A stretch of DNA of 64,000 nucleotides from Caulobacter sp. (lineage in GTDB: Bacteria > Pseudomonadota > Alphaproteobacteria > Caulobacterales > Caulobacteraceae). Position numbers and translations under genes: made by a program. The stretch is taken from the NCBI GenBank assembly GCA_021741355.1, contig JAIOXZ010000001.1, positions 1-64,000 of the forward strand. The letters run 5' to 3'. The notes beneath the pieces are model-generated. The model made no database searches, was not told the DNA's origin, and saw only the letters and a list, made by a program, of their open reading frames with translations. Of the stretch, positions 33,033-45,023 are shown one piece after another (the first letter of the stretch is position 1; every line of letters starts with the position of its first letter).

Positions 33033-34358
33033 TTGTCAATTCAGGCCCGCATTTTGATCGTGGCGCGCGACGATGCGCTCGCCGGACCGCTGGCCGAAGG
33101 GCTGGATCGGCTTGGCTGGCGCACGATCACCGCGCGAGGGCCCTATGCGGCCATCGCGGCGCTCGGCGACCTCGCCATCGAGGCGGCCATCGTCGACGTG
33201 GCCAGCGGCGGCCACGACGCGCTGACGCTCGCCCGGCGACTCAAGGCGGCCTGCGCGCCGCGTCGGCTGCCGGTCATCGCCATCGGCGATCCGGACCCGC
33301 AGCTGGACAGCTACGCCTTCGACCTGACCCTCGCGCCGCCGCTGCATCCGGCCCAGGCCGTGCTGCGGCTGGAGTCGCTGGTCCGGATGGCCGTCGCCGA
33401 GGAGGAGTTCGAGCTGCGGCTGGAGACCTTCGCCGAGCGCGGCCGGCGTCTCGACCTGCCCGAGCCCAAGGCCGACCCTTATCGCGTCCTCGCCGTCGGC
33501 GAGCCGGCGCCGCAGTTCCTGGCGCTCAGCAACGCCCTGACGCGTAGCGGCGCGGACGTCGTCGGCGCCTTCACCGCCTTCACCGCCTTTGACTACCTGC
33601 ATGAGCGGGACTTCGACTCGGTCGTGCTCTGGGCCGGCGACAACAGCGCCGAGGCGCTCAGCATCGCCGCCGGCATGCGCCGCAACACCCGGCTCTATCA
33701 CATCCCCGCCCTGCTCTATCTGCGCGGCGAGAGCTACGTCACCACCTCCGAGGCCTTCCATCGCGGGGTCTCCGACGTCGCCTCTCCCGAGACTCCCGAG
33801 ACTGAGACCGCCAAGCGCGTCATCGAGCTGTCCCGCAGCTACCGGCGCGCGGTGTCGATCCGCAAGGCGCTGGAGCGGGCGCGCAGCAGCGGCCTGATGG
33901 ACGCCGCGACCGGCCTGTTCACCCGTGACCTGTTCGCCGGGCACCTGGTCCGGCTGGCCCACGCCTCGCGGGTTCGCAATCGTCCGATGAGCGTCTGCGT
34001 CCTGCGGCTGGCCGATCGGCCGGAGACCGCCGCCGCCCGCGCCGGCGGCTGGCTGGATCGCGCCATCCCGCAGATCGGCTCGATGATCGGCCGCCTTGTC
34101 CGGGTCGAAGACACCGCCGCGCGGCTCGGGCCGGAAGTGTTCGCCCTTGCCCTGCCCGCCACGCCGCAGTCGGCCGGTCGCGCCGCCGCGGAGCGGATCG
34201 CCGCCGTCATCGCCTGCACAGCCTTCGAGGCCGGTGAGGGCAAGACGCCCTTCACCGTCGACTTCGACATCGGCATCGCCCAGCTCGAACCAGGCGAGAA
34301 CGCGGCCCGCGCGCTGGAACGGGCCGCCAGCCGCGCCCTGCAGCGCGAAGCCGGCTAA
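33033..34358 (+). CDS. popA: PopA-like cell-cycle regulator: two receiver domains plus degenerate GGDEF domain
   Basis: A TTG start at 33033 (GGGAG upstream) gives 441 residues. Receiver domain 1 covers ~1-120 with phosphoacceptor Asp55 in AAIVDVASGG; a second receiver-like domain (~150-260) lacks a clear acidic pocket; a GGDEF domain starts with D290AATGLF. The catalytic motif is degenerate (GPEVF at 366-370), while the inhibitory-site motif RxxD is intact as Arg357-Val-Glu-Asp360. Domain order, length and the Asp55 and Arg357/Asp360 positions match Caulobacter PopA. PopA binds cyclic di-GMP without making it and, at the cell pole, helps recruit CtrA to ClpXP at the G1-S transition. The assignment is by recollection of the family, not alignment. 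Confidence 0.85.
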   Translation: MSIQARILIVARDDALAGPLAEGLDRLGWRTITARGPYAAIAALGDLAIEAAIVDVASGGHDALTLARRLKAACAPRRLPVIAIGDPDPQLDSYAFDLTLAPPLHPAQAVLRLESLVRMAVAEEEFELRLETFAERGRRLDLPEPKADPYRVLAVGEPAPQFLALSNALTRSGADVVGAFTAFTAFDYLHERDFDSVVLWAGDNSAEALSIAAGMRRNTRLYHIPALLYLRGESYVTTSEAFHRGVSDVASPETPETETAKRVIELSRSYRRAVSIRKALERARSSGLMDAATGLFTRDLFAGHLVRLAHASRVRNRPMSVCVLRLADRPETAAARAGGWLDRAIPQIGSMIGRLVRVEDTAARLGPEVFALALPATPQSAGRAAAERIAAVIACTAFEAGEGKTPFTVDFDIGIAQLEPGENAARALERAASRALQREAG

Positions 34359-34376
34359 CTTTCAGGAGACCCCGCC

Positions 34377-35009
34377 ATGCAGATCGACTTCATCGCCGAT
34401 GTGGTCTGTCCCTGGTGCTATCTCGGCTGGCGAAGGCTGGAGAAGGCGCTGGCCATGCGCCCCGATCTCGAGGCCACCATCACCTGGCGTCCCTACCAGC
34501 TGGACCCGACGCTTCCCGAAGAAGGTGTCGACCGAAAAGCCTACTACGCCGCCAAATTCCCTGACCCGGAACGCCGCGAAGCCGGCGCAAAGGTGCTCAA
34601 CGCCGCCGCGGCCGAGGACGGCATCACCTGGAACCTGGCTGACATTCCCGTTTCGCCCAACACCAACGCCGCCCATCGCCTGATCCGCTGGGCCCAGGGC
34701 GAAGGCCTGCAAGGCCCCGTGCTGGAAGGCGTGCTGGCCGCCTATTTCACCGAGCTGCGCGACATCGGTGATCCGGTGGTGCTGGCGGACATCGGCGAGA
34801 AGGCCGGCATGGACCGGATGCGGTTGCTTCAGGCGTTCTCCGAGGGGACCGACAAGGACGCTGTCTCCCGCGAGCACTTCCAGGCGCATCAGGCCGGGGT
34901 TTCCGGCGTGCCGTTCATGATCTTTGACGGCAAGATCGCCGTCTCGGGCGCCGAGCCGCCGGAGCGCCTCGTCAAGGCGATCGACAAGGCGCGGGAAATG
35001 GCGGCTTGA
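34377..35009 (+). CDS. DsbA family oxidoreductase (FrnE / 2-hydroxychromene-2-carboxylate isomerase-like)
   Basis: Begins MQIDFIADVVCPWCYLGWRRLEKAL with a CPWC redox motif in a thioredoxin fold. The helical insertion domain (FPDPERREAGAKVLNAAAAEDGITWNLADIPVSPNTNAAHRLIRWA) is followed by the cis-proline loop VSGVPFMIFDGKIAVSGAEPPERLVKAI, typical of FrnE-like cytoplasmic DsbA-family proteins. There is no signal peptide, so it acts in the cytoplasm, possibly in disulfide handling under oxidative stress. GGAG precedes the ATG. The downstream membrane protein starts inside its stop codon. Confidence 0.88.
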   Translation: MQIDFIADVVCPWCYLGWRRLEKALAMRPDLEATITWRPYQLDPTLPEEGVDRKAYYAAKFPDPERREAGAKVLNAAAAEDGITWNLADIPVSPNTNAAHRLIRWAQGEGLQGPVLEGVLAAYFTELRDIGDPVVLADIGEKAGMDRMRLLQAFSEGTDKDAVSREHFQAHQAGVSGVPFMIFDGKIAVSGAEPPERLVKAIDKAREMAA

Positions 35010-35533
35010 GCGCTCTCGATCGGGAAACCCTCGGACCACTGATCGGCATCGTGGTGCTGGTCGTCGTCCTGTCGATCCGGCTGCTGCGCGGCCAGAAGCA
35101 GCGGCCGCTGAAGCTCGAGTGGATGTGGGTCATGCCCCTCGTCCTGATCGGGCTGGCCTGCACCCTGATCGCGCAGATTCCGCCTCAGGGCCTCGAATGG
35201 CTCTGGCTGGCCCTGGCATTCGCGGCGGGTGGGGGCCTCGGCTGGCAGCGCGGGCGGCTCATGGCCATCACGGTCGATCCACAGACCCACACGCTGAATC
35301 AGCAGGCGTCGCCGGCGGCGATGATCTTCCTCGTCGTTCTGGTCGCCATCCGGTTTGGTCTGCGGTCCTTCCTGACCGAGGAGACCGGCGCGCTGCACGT
35401 TTCGGCCGCCTTTGTCACGGACGTCTTCGTCGTCTTCGCGGTCGGCCTGCTGGCGGTCACGCGGCTGGAGATGTTCCTGCGCGCGCGCAGGCTCCTCGAG
35501 GACGCCCGCGCGGCCGGGAAGATCGTCAGCTAG
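35006..35533 (+). CDS. Membrane protein, DUF1453/CcdC-like
   Basis: A TTG at 35006 overlaps the previous stop (TTGA). The 175-residue protein has four or five hydrophobic helices (~12-27, ~42-58, ~65-77, ~102-115, ~134-150) and the sequence RGQKQRPLKLEWMWVMPLVLI...GWQRGRLMAITVDPQTHTLNQQASPAAMIFLVVLVAIRFGLR, the pattern of DUF1453 (CcdC-like) integral membrane proteins. Function unknown. Coupling to a DsbA-family gene may hint at a redox-linked role. Its 3' end overlaps the convergent molybdenum hydroxylase gene by 8 bp. Confidence 0.7.
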   Translation: MSALDRETLGPLIGIVVLVVVLSIRLLRGQKQRPLKLEWMWVMPLVLIGLACTLIAQIPPQGLEWLWLALAFAAGGGLGWQRGRLMAITVDPQTHTLNQQASPAAMIFLVVLVAIRFGLRSFLTEETGALHVSAAFVTDVFVVFAVGLLAVTRLEMFLRARRLLEDARAAGKIVS

Positions 35534-37652
35534 CCAGCGTCGCCGCGATCGGCAGTTTGCGGATCGGCTTGCCGGTCAGGGCGAACAGCGCATTGACGAG
35601 AGCCGGCGTCGCCGGCGGGACGGGCGGCTCGCCGACGCCGCCGATAATCTCGCTGTTCTCGATGAACACCGTGGTCACCGCGTGCGGCGCCTCGTTGATC
35701 CGCATGATCCGGTAGCCGTCGAAATTGCGGTTGGTCGCTTGCCCGCCGGCAATCTCGATGCCCTCGAACAGCCCTGACGAGAGGCCTTGGATCATGCCGC
35801 CCTCGATCTGGTTGCGGGCCCCGTCCGGCGTGACCACCTGGGCGCAGTCGAGCACGCAGGTCGCCTTGTGGATCGTCACCGCGCCGTCCTTCAGCGAGAC
35901 CTCGACCACCTGGGCGCAGAGGCTGCCGTAGCTTTCGACATAGGCGAAGCCGCGCGCACGTCCGGCGGCGAGGGGCTTGCCCCAGTCACCGGCCTTCGCC
36001 GCCGCGTCTATGACCTTCAACGCGCGCGGATCGTGGGCCAGCAGCTCCCGCCGCAACGCCACCGGATCCTTCCTCAGGGACCGGGCCAGCTCATCGACGA
36101 ACGCTTCCATGAAATAGCCGTTCTGGGTCGCGCCGACGGCCCGCCAGGGCGCCATTGGTACAGCCTGATCGACCCGCACCCAGTCCACGCGATAGGCGCC
36201 GGTGCGATAGCGGGTGTCGGTCAGGGTCTGGACGGACGATCCGTCGATCTCGCCCTTCGGCAGGCCTGTGGGCGAGAACGTGTGGCGCATGGAGGGACCC
36301 GCCGTGCGCACATGCAGGGCGACGACCTTGCCGCTCGCGTCGATCCCGGCCCGCAGCCGCGCGACCTGGGCCGGGCGGTACCAGCCCTGGCCGATCTCGT
36401 CCTCACGGCGCCAGAAGAACTTCACCGGCTTCTTCACGGCCAGCGCCACCAGCACCGCGCCGGGCGTTCCGTCATCGCCCAGACGCCGTCCGTAGCCGCC
36501 GCCGAGCATCAGGGTATGCAGCGTGACCTTCGAGGGATCGATGCCGGCCGTCTTCGCCGCCGTGCTGCGGTTTCGGTCCTGGGTCTGGAACGGGCCCCAG
36601 ATTTCCAGTCCGCCATCGGCCGTCGGCTCGACGGTGATGGACCAGGGTTCCATCGGCGCATGGCAGAGATAGGGAACCTCGTAGTCGGCCTCGAACACCT
36701 TCGCCGCGCCGGCCAGCGCCGCCGCCGTATCGCCCTCAGCCTTGCCGACGATGGCCTCGGCGTCCTTGTCGAGGCCGGCCAGCATGGCGGCCGAGATGGC
36801 CCCGGAGGTCAGGCCGTCGATGGGCGTGGCTTTCCAGCGAACCTTCAGCGCGGCGGCGCCCTTCATGGCCGCCCATTGCGATGTCGCCACAACCGCCGCG
36901 CCACCCGGGATGGCGACCACCTGCTGGACCCCCTTTACCGCCAGGGTCGCGCTGTCGTCGAAACCGTCGGCGGCCCCGCCATAGACCGGCGCCAGCACCG
37001 CGCAGGCATAGACCATGCCGGGGCGCGTGAAATCCTGCGAGAAGATCGGCTCGCCCCGCACCTTGGCCGGGATGTCGACACGCGGCGTGGCCTTGCCGAC
37101 GTATTTGAACGTCGCCGGATCGCGCAGCACGCCCTGCACGGGCGGCTGTCCCGCGGCCAGCGCCGCCGCTTCGCCCAGCGTGACGGGCAACGCCTGGCCG
37201 GCCCGCATGAACCGGCCGTCCACCAGCGTGACCTCGCCCACGGGCGCGCCGGTCTTGCCGGCGACCGCGGCGATCAGGCTGGCCCGGGCATTGGCGCCGA
37301 CCTGGCGCAGGGCGGCGTACCAGGCCCGCACGCCGGCTGATCCGCCGGATCCCATCGCGCCGTTCCGGCGGAAGGGATCGGATGGCAGGGCGGTTTCGAC
37401 GCTGACCCAACTCAGCGGCACGCCGATTTCGTCGGCGATGATGGCGGCGTGGGCGGTATGGGTCCCCTGCCCCATCTCGGTGGTCGGCGACAGCAGCAGC
37501 ACCTTGCCGTCCTGGCCGACGCTCAGATAGGCGGCCCATGGCGCGCTCGGGGCGCCCGTCTGTTGCGCCCTCGCGTCGGCGACCGTGAAGCTGAGGGTGA
37601 AGGCGCCGGCGGTGGCCAGAAAGGCGCGGCGGTCGAGGCTGGGAGCGTTCAT
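35526..37652 (-). CDS. Molybdopterin-dependent aldehyde/isoquinoline dehydrogenase, large subunit
   Basis: The ATG at 37652, preceded by GGAGAG, starts MNAPSLDRRAFLATAGAFTLSFTVADARA, a twin-arginine signal peptide. The rest is a xanthine-oxidase-family molybdopterin-binding subunit of the isoquinoline 1-oxidoreductase beta type: EMGQGTHTAHAAIIADEIGV, PLSWVSVETALPSDPFRRNGAMGSGGSAGVRAWY, ARVDIPAKVRGEPIFSQDF, MLGGGYGRRLGDD, APWRAVGATQNGYFMEAFVDELA, and the C-terminal catalytic Glu in GGVGEPPVPPATPALVNALF. It pairs with the 2Fe-2S subunit just upstream. No FAD subunit or cytochrome gene is adjacent, so the electron acceptor is unclear. Confidence 0.9.
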   Translation of the reverse strand: MNAPSLDRRAFLATAGAFTLSFTVADARAQQTGAPSAPWAAYLSVGQDGKVLLLSPTTEMGQGTHTAHAAIIADEIGVPLSWVSVETALPSDPFRRNGAMGSGGSAGVRAWYAALRQVGANARASLIAAVAGKTGAPVGEVTLVDGRFMRAGQALPVTLGEAAALAAGQPPVQGVLRDPATFKYVGKATPRVDIPAKVRGEPIFSQDFTRPGMVYACAVLAPVYGGAADGFDDSATLAVKGVQQVVAIPGGAAVVATSQWAAMKGAAALKVRWKATPIDGLTSGAISAAMLAGLDKDAEAIVGKAEGDTAAALAGAAKVFEADYEVPYLCHAPMEPWSITVEPTADGGLEIWGPFQTQDRNRSTAAKTAGIDPSKVTLHTLMLGGGYGRRLGDDGTPGAVLVALAVKKPVKFFWRREDEIGQGWYRPAQVARLRAGIDASGKVVALHVRTAGPSMRHTFSPTGLPKGEIDGSSVQTLTDTRYRTGAYRVDWVRVDQAVPMAPWRAVGATQNGYFMEAFVDELARSLRKDPVALRRELLAHDPRALKVIDAAAKAGDWGKPLAAGRARGFAYVESYGSLCAQVVEVSLKDGAVTIHKATCVLDCAQVVTPDGARNQIEGGMIQGLSSGLFEGIEIAGGQATNRNFDGYRIMRINEAPHAVTTVFIENSEIIGGVGEPPVPPATPALVNALFALTGKPIRKLPIAATLAS

Positions 37653-37666
37653 GGCGGGTCTCTCCC

Positions 37667-38110
37667 TCAAGCCTTCGCCGCGGCCTTGATGGCGGCGCGG
37701 ATACGCGGGTAGGTCCCGCAACGGCAGATATTTCCGGCCATGGCCGCATCGATGTCGTCGTCGCTCGGCGCCTTGTTCTCATTGAGCAGGGCGGCGGCGC
37801 TCATGATCTGGCCGGGCTGGCAGAAGCCACATTGCGGAACCTGCGCGGCGACCCAGGCCTGCTGCACGGGATGTTTTCCGTCAAAGCTCTCGATCGTGGT
37901 GACCGACTGGCCGTCGAGATCACCGATCTGCACGCTGCAGGAGCGCACCGGCTGACCGCCGACGTGGACTGTACAGGCGCCGCACTGGGCGATGCCGCAG
38001 CCGTATTTGGCGCCCTTGAGGCCCAGTTCGTCGCGCAGGACCCACAGCAGCGGCGTGTCGGGATCGGAAGTCACCGTGATGGACTTGCCGTTCAACGTGA
38101 TCGTGGTCAT
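37667..38110 (-). CDS. (2Fe-2S)-binding small subunit of the molybdenum hydroxylase
   Basis: A 147-residue two-cluster iron-sulfur protein: [23 protein letters not shown] is the plant-ferredoxin-type N-terminal cluster, and [17 protein letters not shown] with [15 protein letters not shown] the second, all-helical cluster. It transfers electrons from the molybdenum cofactor subunit encoded 14 nt downstream. It has no signal peptide of its own, so it is probably exported with the Tat-dependent large subunit, as for other enzymes of this type. Confidence 0.9.
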   Translation of the reverse strand: MTTITLNGKSITVTSDPDTPLLWVLRDELGLKGAKYGCGIAQCGACTVHVGGQPVRSCSVQIGDLDGQSVTTIESFDGKHPVQQAWVAAQVPQCGFCQPGQIMSAAALLNENKAPSDDDIDAAMAGNICRCGTYPRIRAAIKAAAKA

Positions 38111-38209
38111 GCGCCCTCTCCCGTGGCTTCGCCGAACAAGGCTATGCGCTGGTTGCTAAATGCGCCACCGGCCCAGGATGACAAGTTCGTAGGGGTGCGA
38201 TGCCGGGCC

Positions 38210-38596
38210 TTAGATCAGCCTGACCGGCGTGCCCCCCGGCGCTTCGGCCCTGAGGCAGTCCTTGTCGAACGTCGCGAAATGCTCGGCGCGGCCCGATCCG
38301 GCAACATGCAGGGCGTCGGCGAAATCGGCCCCGGCCTGCATGCGCGCCAGAGCCGCAGCGACCCGCTCCGAATGCTCCAGCTGGACGTTCGGTAACCCGG
38401 CGATCGCCTCGATGGCCCGCGCCAACGGCTCTCGCCCGTAGCGGTAGACCCGTCGCAGGACCCACTCGGTCTCAAGGAGCACCGTGGTGGCGATCCAGAT
38501 GTCATTCTCCTCAAACAGCAGGAGCGCGCGCGGCGACTGCGCAATGTCGTCGCCGACGATCAGCCGGATCAAGACGTTAGTATCGACCGCGAGCAT
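38210..38596 (-). CDS. vapC: PIN-domain ribonuclease toxin (VapC-like)
   Basis: Starts MLAVDTNVLIRLIVGDDIAQSPRALLLFEENDIWIATTVLLETEWVLRRVYRYGRE. Asp5 in VDTNVL, Glu in LLETEWVL, Asp in GADFADALHVA and Asp in FATFDKDC are the four acidic PIN-domain residues. The ATG at 38596 is chosen because the longer upstream frame reads through the antitoxin gene; start and antitoxin stop overlap by 20 nt, as usual for vapBC. It would cleave RNA (tRNA or rRNA in known members) unless bound by the antitoxin. Confidence 0.88.
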   Translation of the reverse strand: MLAVDTNVLIRLIVGDDIAQSPRALLLFEENDIWIATTVLLETEWVLRRVYRYGREPLARAIEAIAGLPNVQLEHSERVAAALARMQAGADFADALHVAGSGRAEHFATFDKDCLRAEAPGGTPVRLI

Positions 38597-38858
38597 GCCG
38601 TTCCAGCACCTCGGCGGTGATCGCCGCGTCCATGTCCTCAAGCGACACCGGCGGCCCGTCCCATTTCAGGCAGCCGTAGACCTGGTCGAGCGTGGTTGGC
38701 GGGAACAGGGGCTCGGGCTTCAGGAGCACGCCATCGGGAGTCTCCTCGACGGTCAGCTTCGTTCCGGGCTTCCAGCCGCGCTGATCTCGAACGGCCTTGG
38801 GCAGGATGACCTGGCCCTTGGTGGAGAGAACGGTCGTTTGTTTCGGTGTCGCGCTCAT
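38577..38858 (-). CDS. vapB: AbrB/MazE-type antitoxin (VapB-like)
   Basis: Starts at ATG 38858, GGGAGGCGCC upstream, reading MSATPKQTTVLSTKGQVILPKAVRDQRGWKPGTKLTVEETPDGVLLKP. This is the swapped-hairpin AbrB DNA-binding fold (STKGQVILPKAVR). The C-terminal ~40 residues (TTLDQVYGCLKWDGPPVSLEDMDAAITAEVLERHARGRY) match the toxin-binding tail of VapB proteins. It neutralises the PIN toxin and autorepresses the operon. Confidence 0.87.
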   Translation of the reverse strand: MSATPKQTTVLSTKGQVILPKAVRDQRGWKPGTKLTVEETPDGVLLKPEPLFPPTTLDQVYGCLKWDGPPVSLEDMDAAITAEVLERHARGRY

Positions 38859-38922
38859 GGGCGCCTCCCGGTAAGACGCCTGTAAGATGTAGCCTGTCGG
38901 GGCCAAACGCAAGGTCCGCGCG

Positions 38923-42376
<3,454 letters not shown>

Positions 42377-42384
<8 letters not shown>

Positions 42385-42646
42385 CGGCCGGTCGTCCTGA
42401 AGGGTCGAACGCCTGCAGCAGGGCGAAGATCTCGGGGTCGATGTGGTCTGCGACCGGGGTCTTGCCGAGGTACCAGTCGTAGATGTCCTGGTCGGCCTCA
42501 TCCATCAGCGCCTCGAAGGCGTCGAGCTGGGCGTCGGTCATCTGCGGGCAATGCTTGTCCGCAAACGGCCCCAGAATGAGGTCCGCTTCCCGGAAGCCAC
42601 GGCGCCAGGCCCGCAGCCTGATCTTCTTGAGGCGGATGTCGTCCAT
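42377..42646 (-). CDS. sdhE: Succinate dehydrogenase assembly factor 2 (SdhE / CptB family)
   Basis: MDDIRLKKIRLRAWRRGFREADLILGPFADKHCPQMTDAQLDAFEALMDEADQDIYDWYLGKTPV is the full DUF339/SdhE signature, with the RGxxE motif as RRGFREAD. SdhE flavinylates SdhA. The ATG at 42646 has no Shine-Dalgarno sequence; the frame is open to 42733, but that extension reads into a dispersed repeat, so 42646 is preferred. sdhE and mfd overlap and share a transcript, while recG runs divergently, an arrangement familiar from Caulobacter-like genomes. Confidence 0.9.
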
Positions 42647-42689
42647 GTGGAGGCGGCGGATATAGAGCGGGTTGCCGTGCGGCGCCAGT

Positions 42690-42797
42690 GTGCGTGGTTC
42701 GAGACGCTCGGCCGGGGCCTCGCTCCTCACCATGACGGGCTCAGGTGTTCGTCATCCTGAGGAGCGATCCCTAAGGATCGCGTCTCGAAGGACGCAC
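42690..42797. repeat. Dispersed nested inverted repeat, copy R1 (between sdhE and recG)
   Basis: Ends GTGCGTGGTTCGAGACGC (42690-42707) and GCGTCTCGAAGGACGCAC (42780-42797) are inverted at 16 of 18 positions. An inner pair, GCTCCTCACCATGAC (42722-42736) and GTCATCCTGAGGAGC (42751-42765), is inverted at 13 of 15. Variable small hairpins lie between. The copy ends 24 bp before the recG ATG. Copies R2 and R3 share both conserved pairs in the same orientation. Confidence 0.85.
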
Positions 42798-42821
42798 CAA
42801 GACCGCGCTACACTCCTCGCC

Positions 42822-44894
42822 ATGCGCCCCGAGATTCTGTTCCCACTCTTTGCCTCGGTCAGCACGCTCAAGGGCGTGGGGCCGAAGGTTGAGCCGCTGG
42901 TCGAGCGGGTCGCGGGGCCGCTGGTGCGGGACATGCTGTTCCTCGGACCGCAGTCGCTGATCCACCGCACGCCCACCACCGTCGACAGCGTCGTCGACGG
43001 CCAGGTCCACACCCTGACGGTCGACGTCGAGCTGCACACGAAGCCGGCCCGCATGGATATCCCGTGGAAAATCCGCTGCTTCGACGGCACGGCCTTCCTG
43101 ACCCTGATCTGGTTCAAGGGTCACGGCGATCACCTGATGCGCCAGCATCCGGTCGGGTCCAAGCGGGTGGTCAGCGGCAAGATCGAGCGCTGGGGCAACG
43201 AGATCCAGATGGCGCATCCGGACTACATCGTCCCGGTCGAGCGCGCCGGCGAGATCCCGGAGATGGAGGCCGTCTATCCCGCCACGGCAGGGCTGCCCGC
43301 GCGCAACGTACGCAAGATGGCGCACGAGGCCCTGTCGCGCGCGCCGGAGCTGCCCGAGTGGCAGGACCCAGCCTGGATGGCCCGCGAGGGCTTCCCGACC
43401 TGGCGCGCGGCGCTGGAGCGGTTCCATAACCCGCGGAGCGACGCGGACCTGTCGCCGATGTCCGCGCATCGGCGGCGGCTGGCCTTCGACGAACTGCTGG
43501 CCCACCAGCTGGCGCTGGCCCAGCGCAAGGCGGCGCGGCGGTCGCAGCCTGCGCCGGTGATCCCCGCCGGCGGCCTCGCCGACCGTATCGAGGGCGCCCT
43601 CCCCTGGAAGCTCACCGGCGCCCAGATCCGCGCCCTGTCCGAAGTGCGCGGCGACCTGCAGTCCGGCGAGCGGATGAGCCGGCTGCTCCACGGCGACGTC
43701 GGCGCCGGCAAGACCATCGTCGCCATGCTGGCCATGGCCGACGCGGCCGAGGCCAAGCTGCAGTCGGTTCTGATGGCGCCGACCGAGATTCTCGCCCGCC
43801 AGCATTTCGAGACCATCGCCGCGCCGCTGGAAGCCCAGGGCCTGCGCGTCGTCCTGCTGACCGGTCGCGACAAGGGCGGGGTGCGGACCGAGAAGCTGAT
43901 GGCCCTGATGGACGGCACGGCCGACATCGCCGTCGGCACCCACGCCCTGTTCCAGGACGACGTCCGCTTTCGCAGCCTCGGCCTGACGGTGATCGACGAG
44001 CAGCACCGCTTCGGCGTCAGCGAGCGCAAGCGCCTGCAGGACAAGGGCGAGAGCGCGCACCTGCTGGCCATGTCGGCCACCCCGATCCCGCGCACGCTGG
44101 AGCTGACGGTGTTCGGCGATCTGGACGTCAGCCGCATCGACGAAAAGCCGCCGGGCCGCACGCCTGTCGCCACCCGCGCCGTCCCCTCCCCGCGCATGGG
44201 CGAGATCATCGCCCGACTCCAGGAGGCGGTCCGTGGCGGCGCCCAGGCCTTCTGGATCTGCCCGATGGTCAGCGAAAGCGAGTTCGCCGACCTCGCCGCC
44301 GCCGAGATCCGCGCCCGGGAGCTGCAGAAGATCATGGGCGCCCAGGTCGGCCTGGTGCACGGCCAGATGCCGGCCGCCGAGAAGGACGCCGTGATGGCGC
44401 AGTTCGCCGAGGGCCGCCTGCCCGTGCTGGTGGCGACCACGGTGGTCGAGGTCGGCGTCAATGTGCCCAACGCCACCATCATGGTCATCGAACAGGCCGA
44501 GCGGTTCGGCCTGGCCCAGCTGCACCAGCTGCGTGGCCGTGTCGGACGCGGACGGCGCGAAAGCGCCTGCGTCCTGCTCTACGACCCGCCGCTGTCGGAA
44601 ACCGCCCAGCAGCGGCTCGACATCCTGCGCAAGACCGACGACGGCTTCCTGATCGCCGAGAAGGACCTCGAACTGCGCGGCGGCGGCGACCCGCTGGGCC
44701 TGAAGCAGAGCGGCTTTCCAGCCTATCGTCTGGCCGATCCGGTGGCGCACCGGGCGATGATCGCCGCCGCCGCGGACGACGCCCGGCTGATCCTGAACCG
44801 CGACCCTGCCCTGACCTCACCGCGCGGCCAGGCGGTCCGGATTCTCCAGGAACTGTTCGACTGGCGCGCGGGCGGTTTGACTGACGCCGGGTGA
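42822..44894 (+). CDS. recG: ATP-dependent DNA helicase RecG
   Basis: The 690-residue protein starts MRPEILFPLFASVSTLKGVGPKVEPLVERV. The N-terminal wedge/OB domain (VDVELHTKPARMDIPWKIRCFDG...TLIWFKG) is followed by LTGAQIRALSEVRGDL, Walker A GDVGAGKTIVAMLAM, VIDEQHRFGVSERKRLQDKG, SATPIPRTLELTVFGDLDVSRIDEKPPGR and IEQAERFGLAQLHQLRGRVGRG, all RecG signatures. It remodels stalled replication forks. Copies of the same intergenic repeat lie immediately before (R1) and after (R2) the gene, in the same orientation. Confidence 0.97.
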   Translation: MRPEILFPLFASVSTLKGVGPKVEPLVERVAGPLVRDMLFLGPQSLIHRTPTTVDSVVDGQVHTLTVDVELHTKPARMDIPWKIRCFDGTAFLTLIWFKGHGDHLMRQHPVGSKRVVSGKIERWGNEIQMAHPDYIVPVERAGEIPEMEAVYPATAGLPARNVRKMAHEALSRAPELPEWQDPAWMAREGFPTWRAALERFHNPRSDADLSPMSAHRRRLAFDELLAHQLALAQRKAARRSQPAPVIPAGGLADRIEGALPWKLTGAQIRALSEVRGDLQSGERMSRLLHGDVGAGKTIVAMLAMADAAEAKLQSVLMAPTEILARQHFETIAAPLEAQGLRVVLLTGRDKGGVRTEKLMALMDGTADIAVGTHALFQDDVRFRSLGLTVIDEQHRFGVSERKRLQDKGESAHLLAMSATPIPRTLELTVFGDLDVSRIDEKPPGRTPVATRAVPSPRMGEIIARLQEAVRGGAQAFWICPMVSESEFADLAAAEIRARELQKIMGAQVGLVHGQMPAAEKDAVMAQFAEGRLPVLVATTVVEVGVNVPNATIMVIEQAERFGLAQLHQLRGRVGRGRRESACVLLYDPPLSETAQQRLDILRKTDDGFLIAEKDLELRGGGDPLGLKQSGFPAYRLADPVAHRAMIAAAADDARLILNRDPALTSPRGQAVRILQELFDWRAGGLTDAG

Positions 44895-44898
44895 AGGG

Positions 44899-45014
44899 GT
44901 GCGTGGTTCGAGACGCGAGGCTTGCGCCTCGCTCCTCACCATGACGAACTCTGTGCAGCCCACAAACGACGTCATCCTGAGGAGCCCGCGTCAGCGGGCG
45001 TCTCGAAGGACGCA
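44899..45014. repeat. Dispersed nested inverted repeat, copy R2 (between recG and a phosphotransferase gene)
   Basis: Left end GTGCGTGGTTCGAGACGC is identical to R1 (44899-44916). The right end GCGTCTCGAAGGACGCA spans 44998-45014, and the inner GTCATCCTGAGGAGC block is conserved (44971-44985). The last bases of the element run into AGGA (45014-45017), the ribosome site of the next gene, so the repeat abuts its translation start. Confidence 0.85.
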
Positions 45015-45023
45015 GGACAGACC

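Noticed and set aside
42647..42733. N-terminal extension of sdhE to the ATG at 42733
   Set aside because: The extra codons translate part of repeat R1 and are unlike the SdhE family, whose proteins start close to the ATG at 42646.
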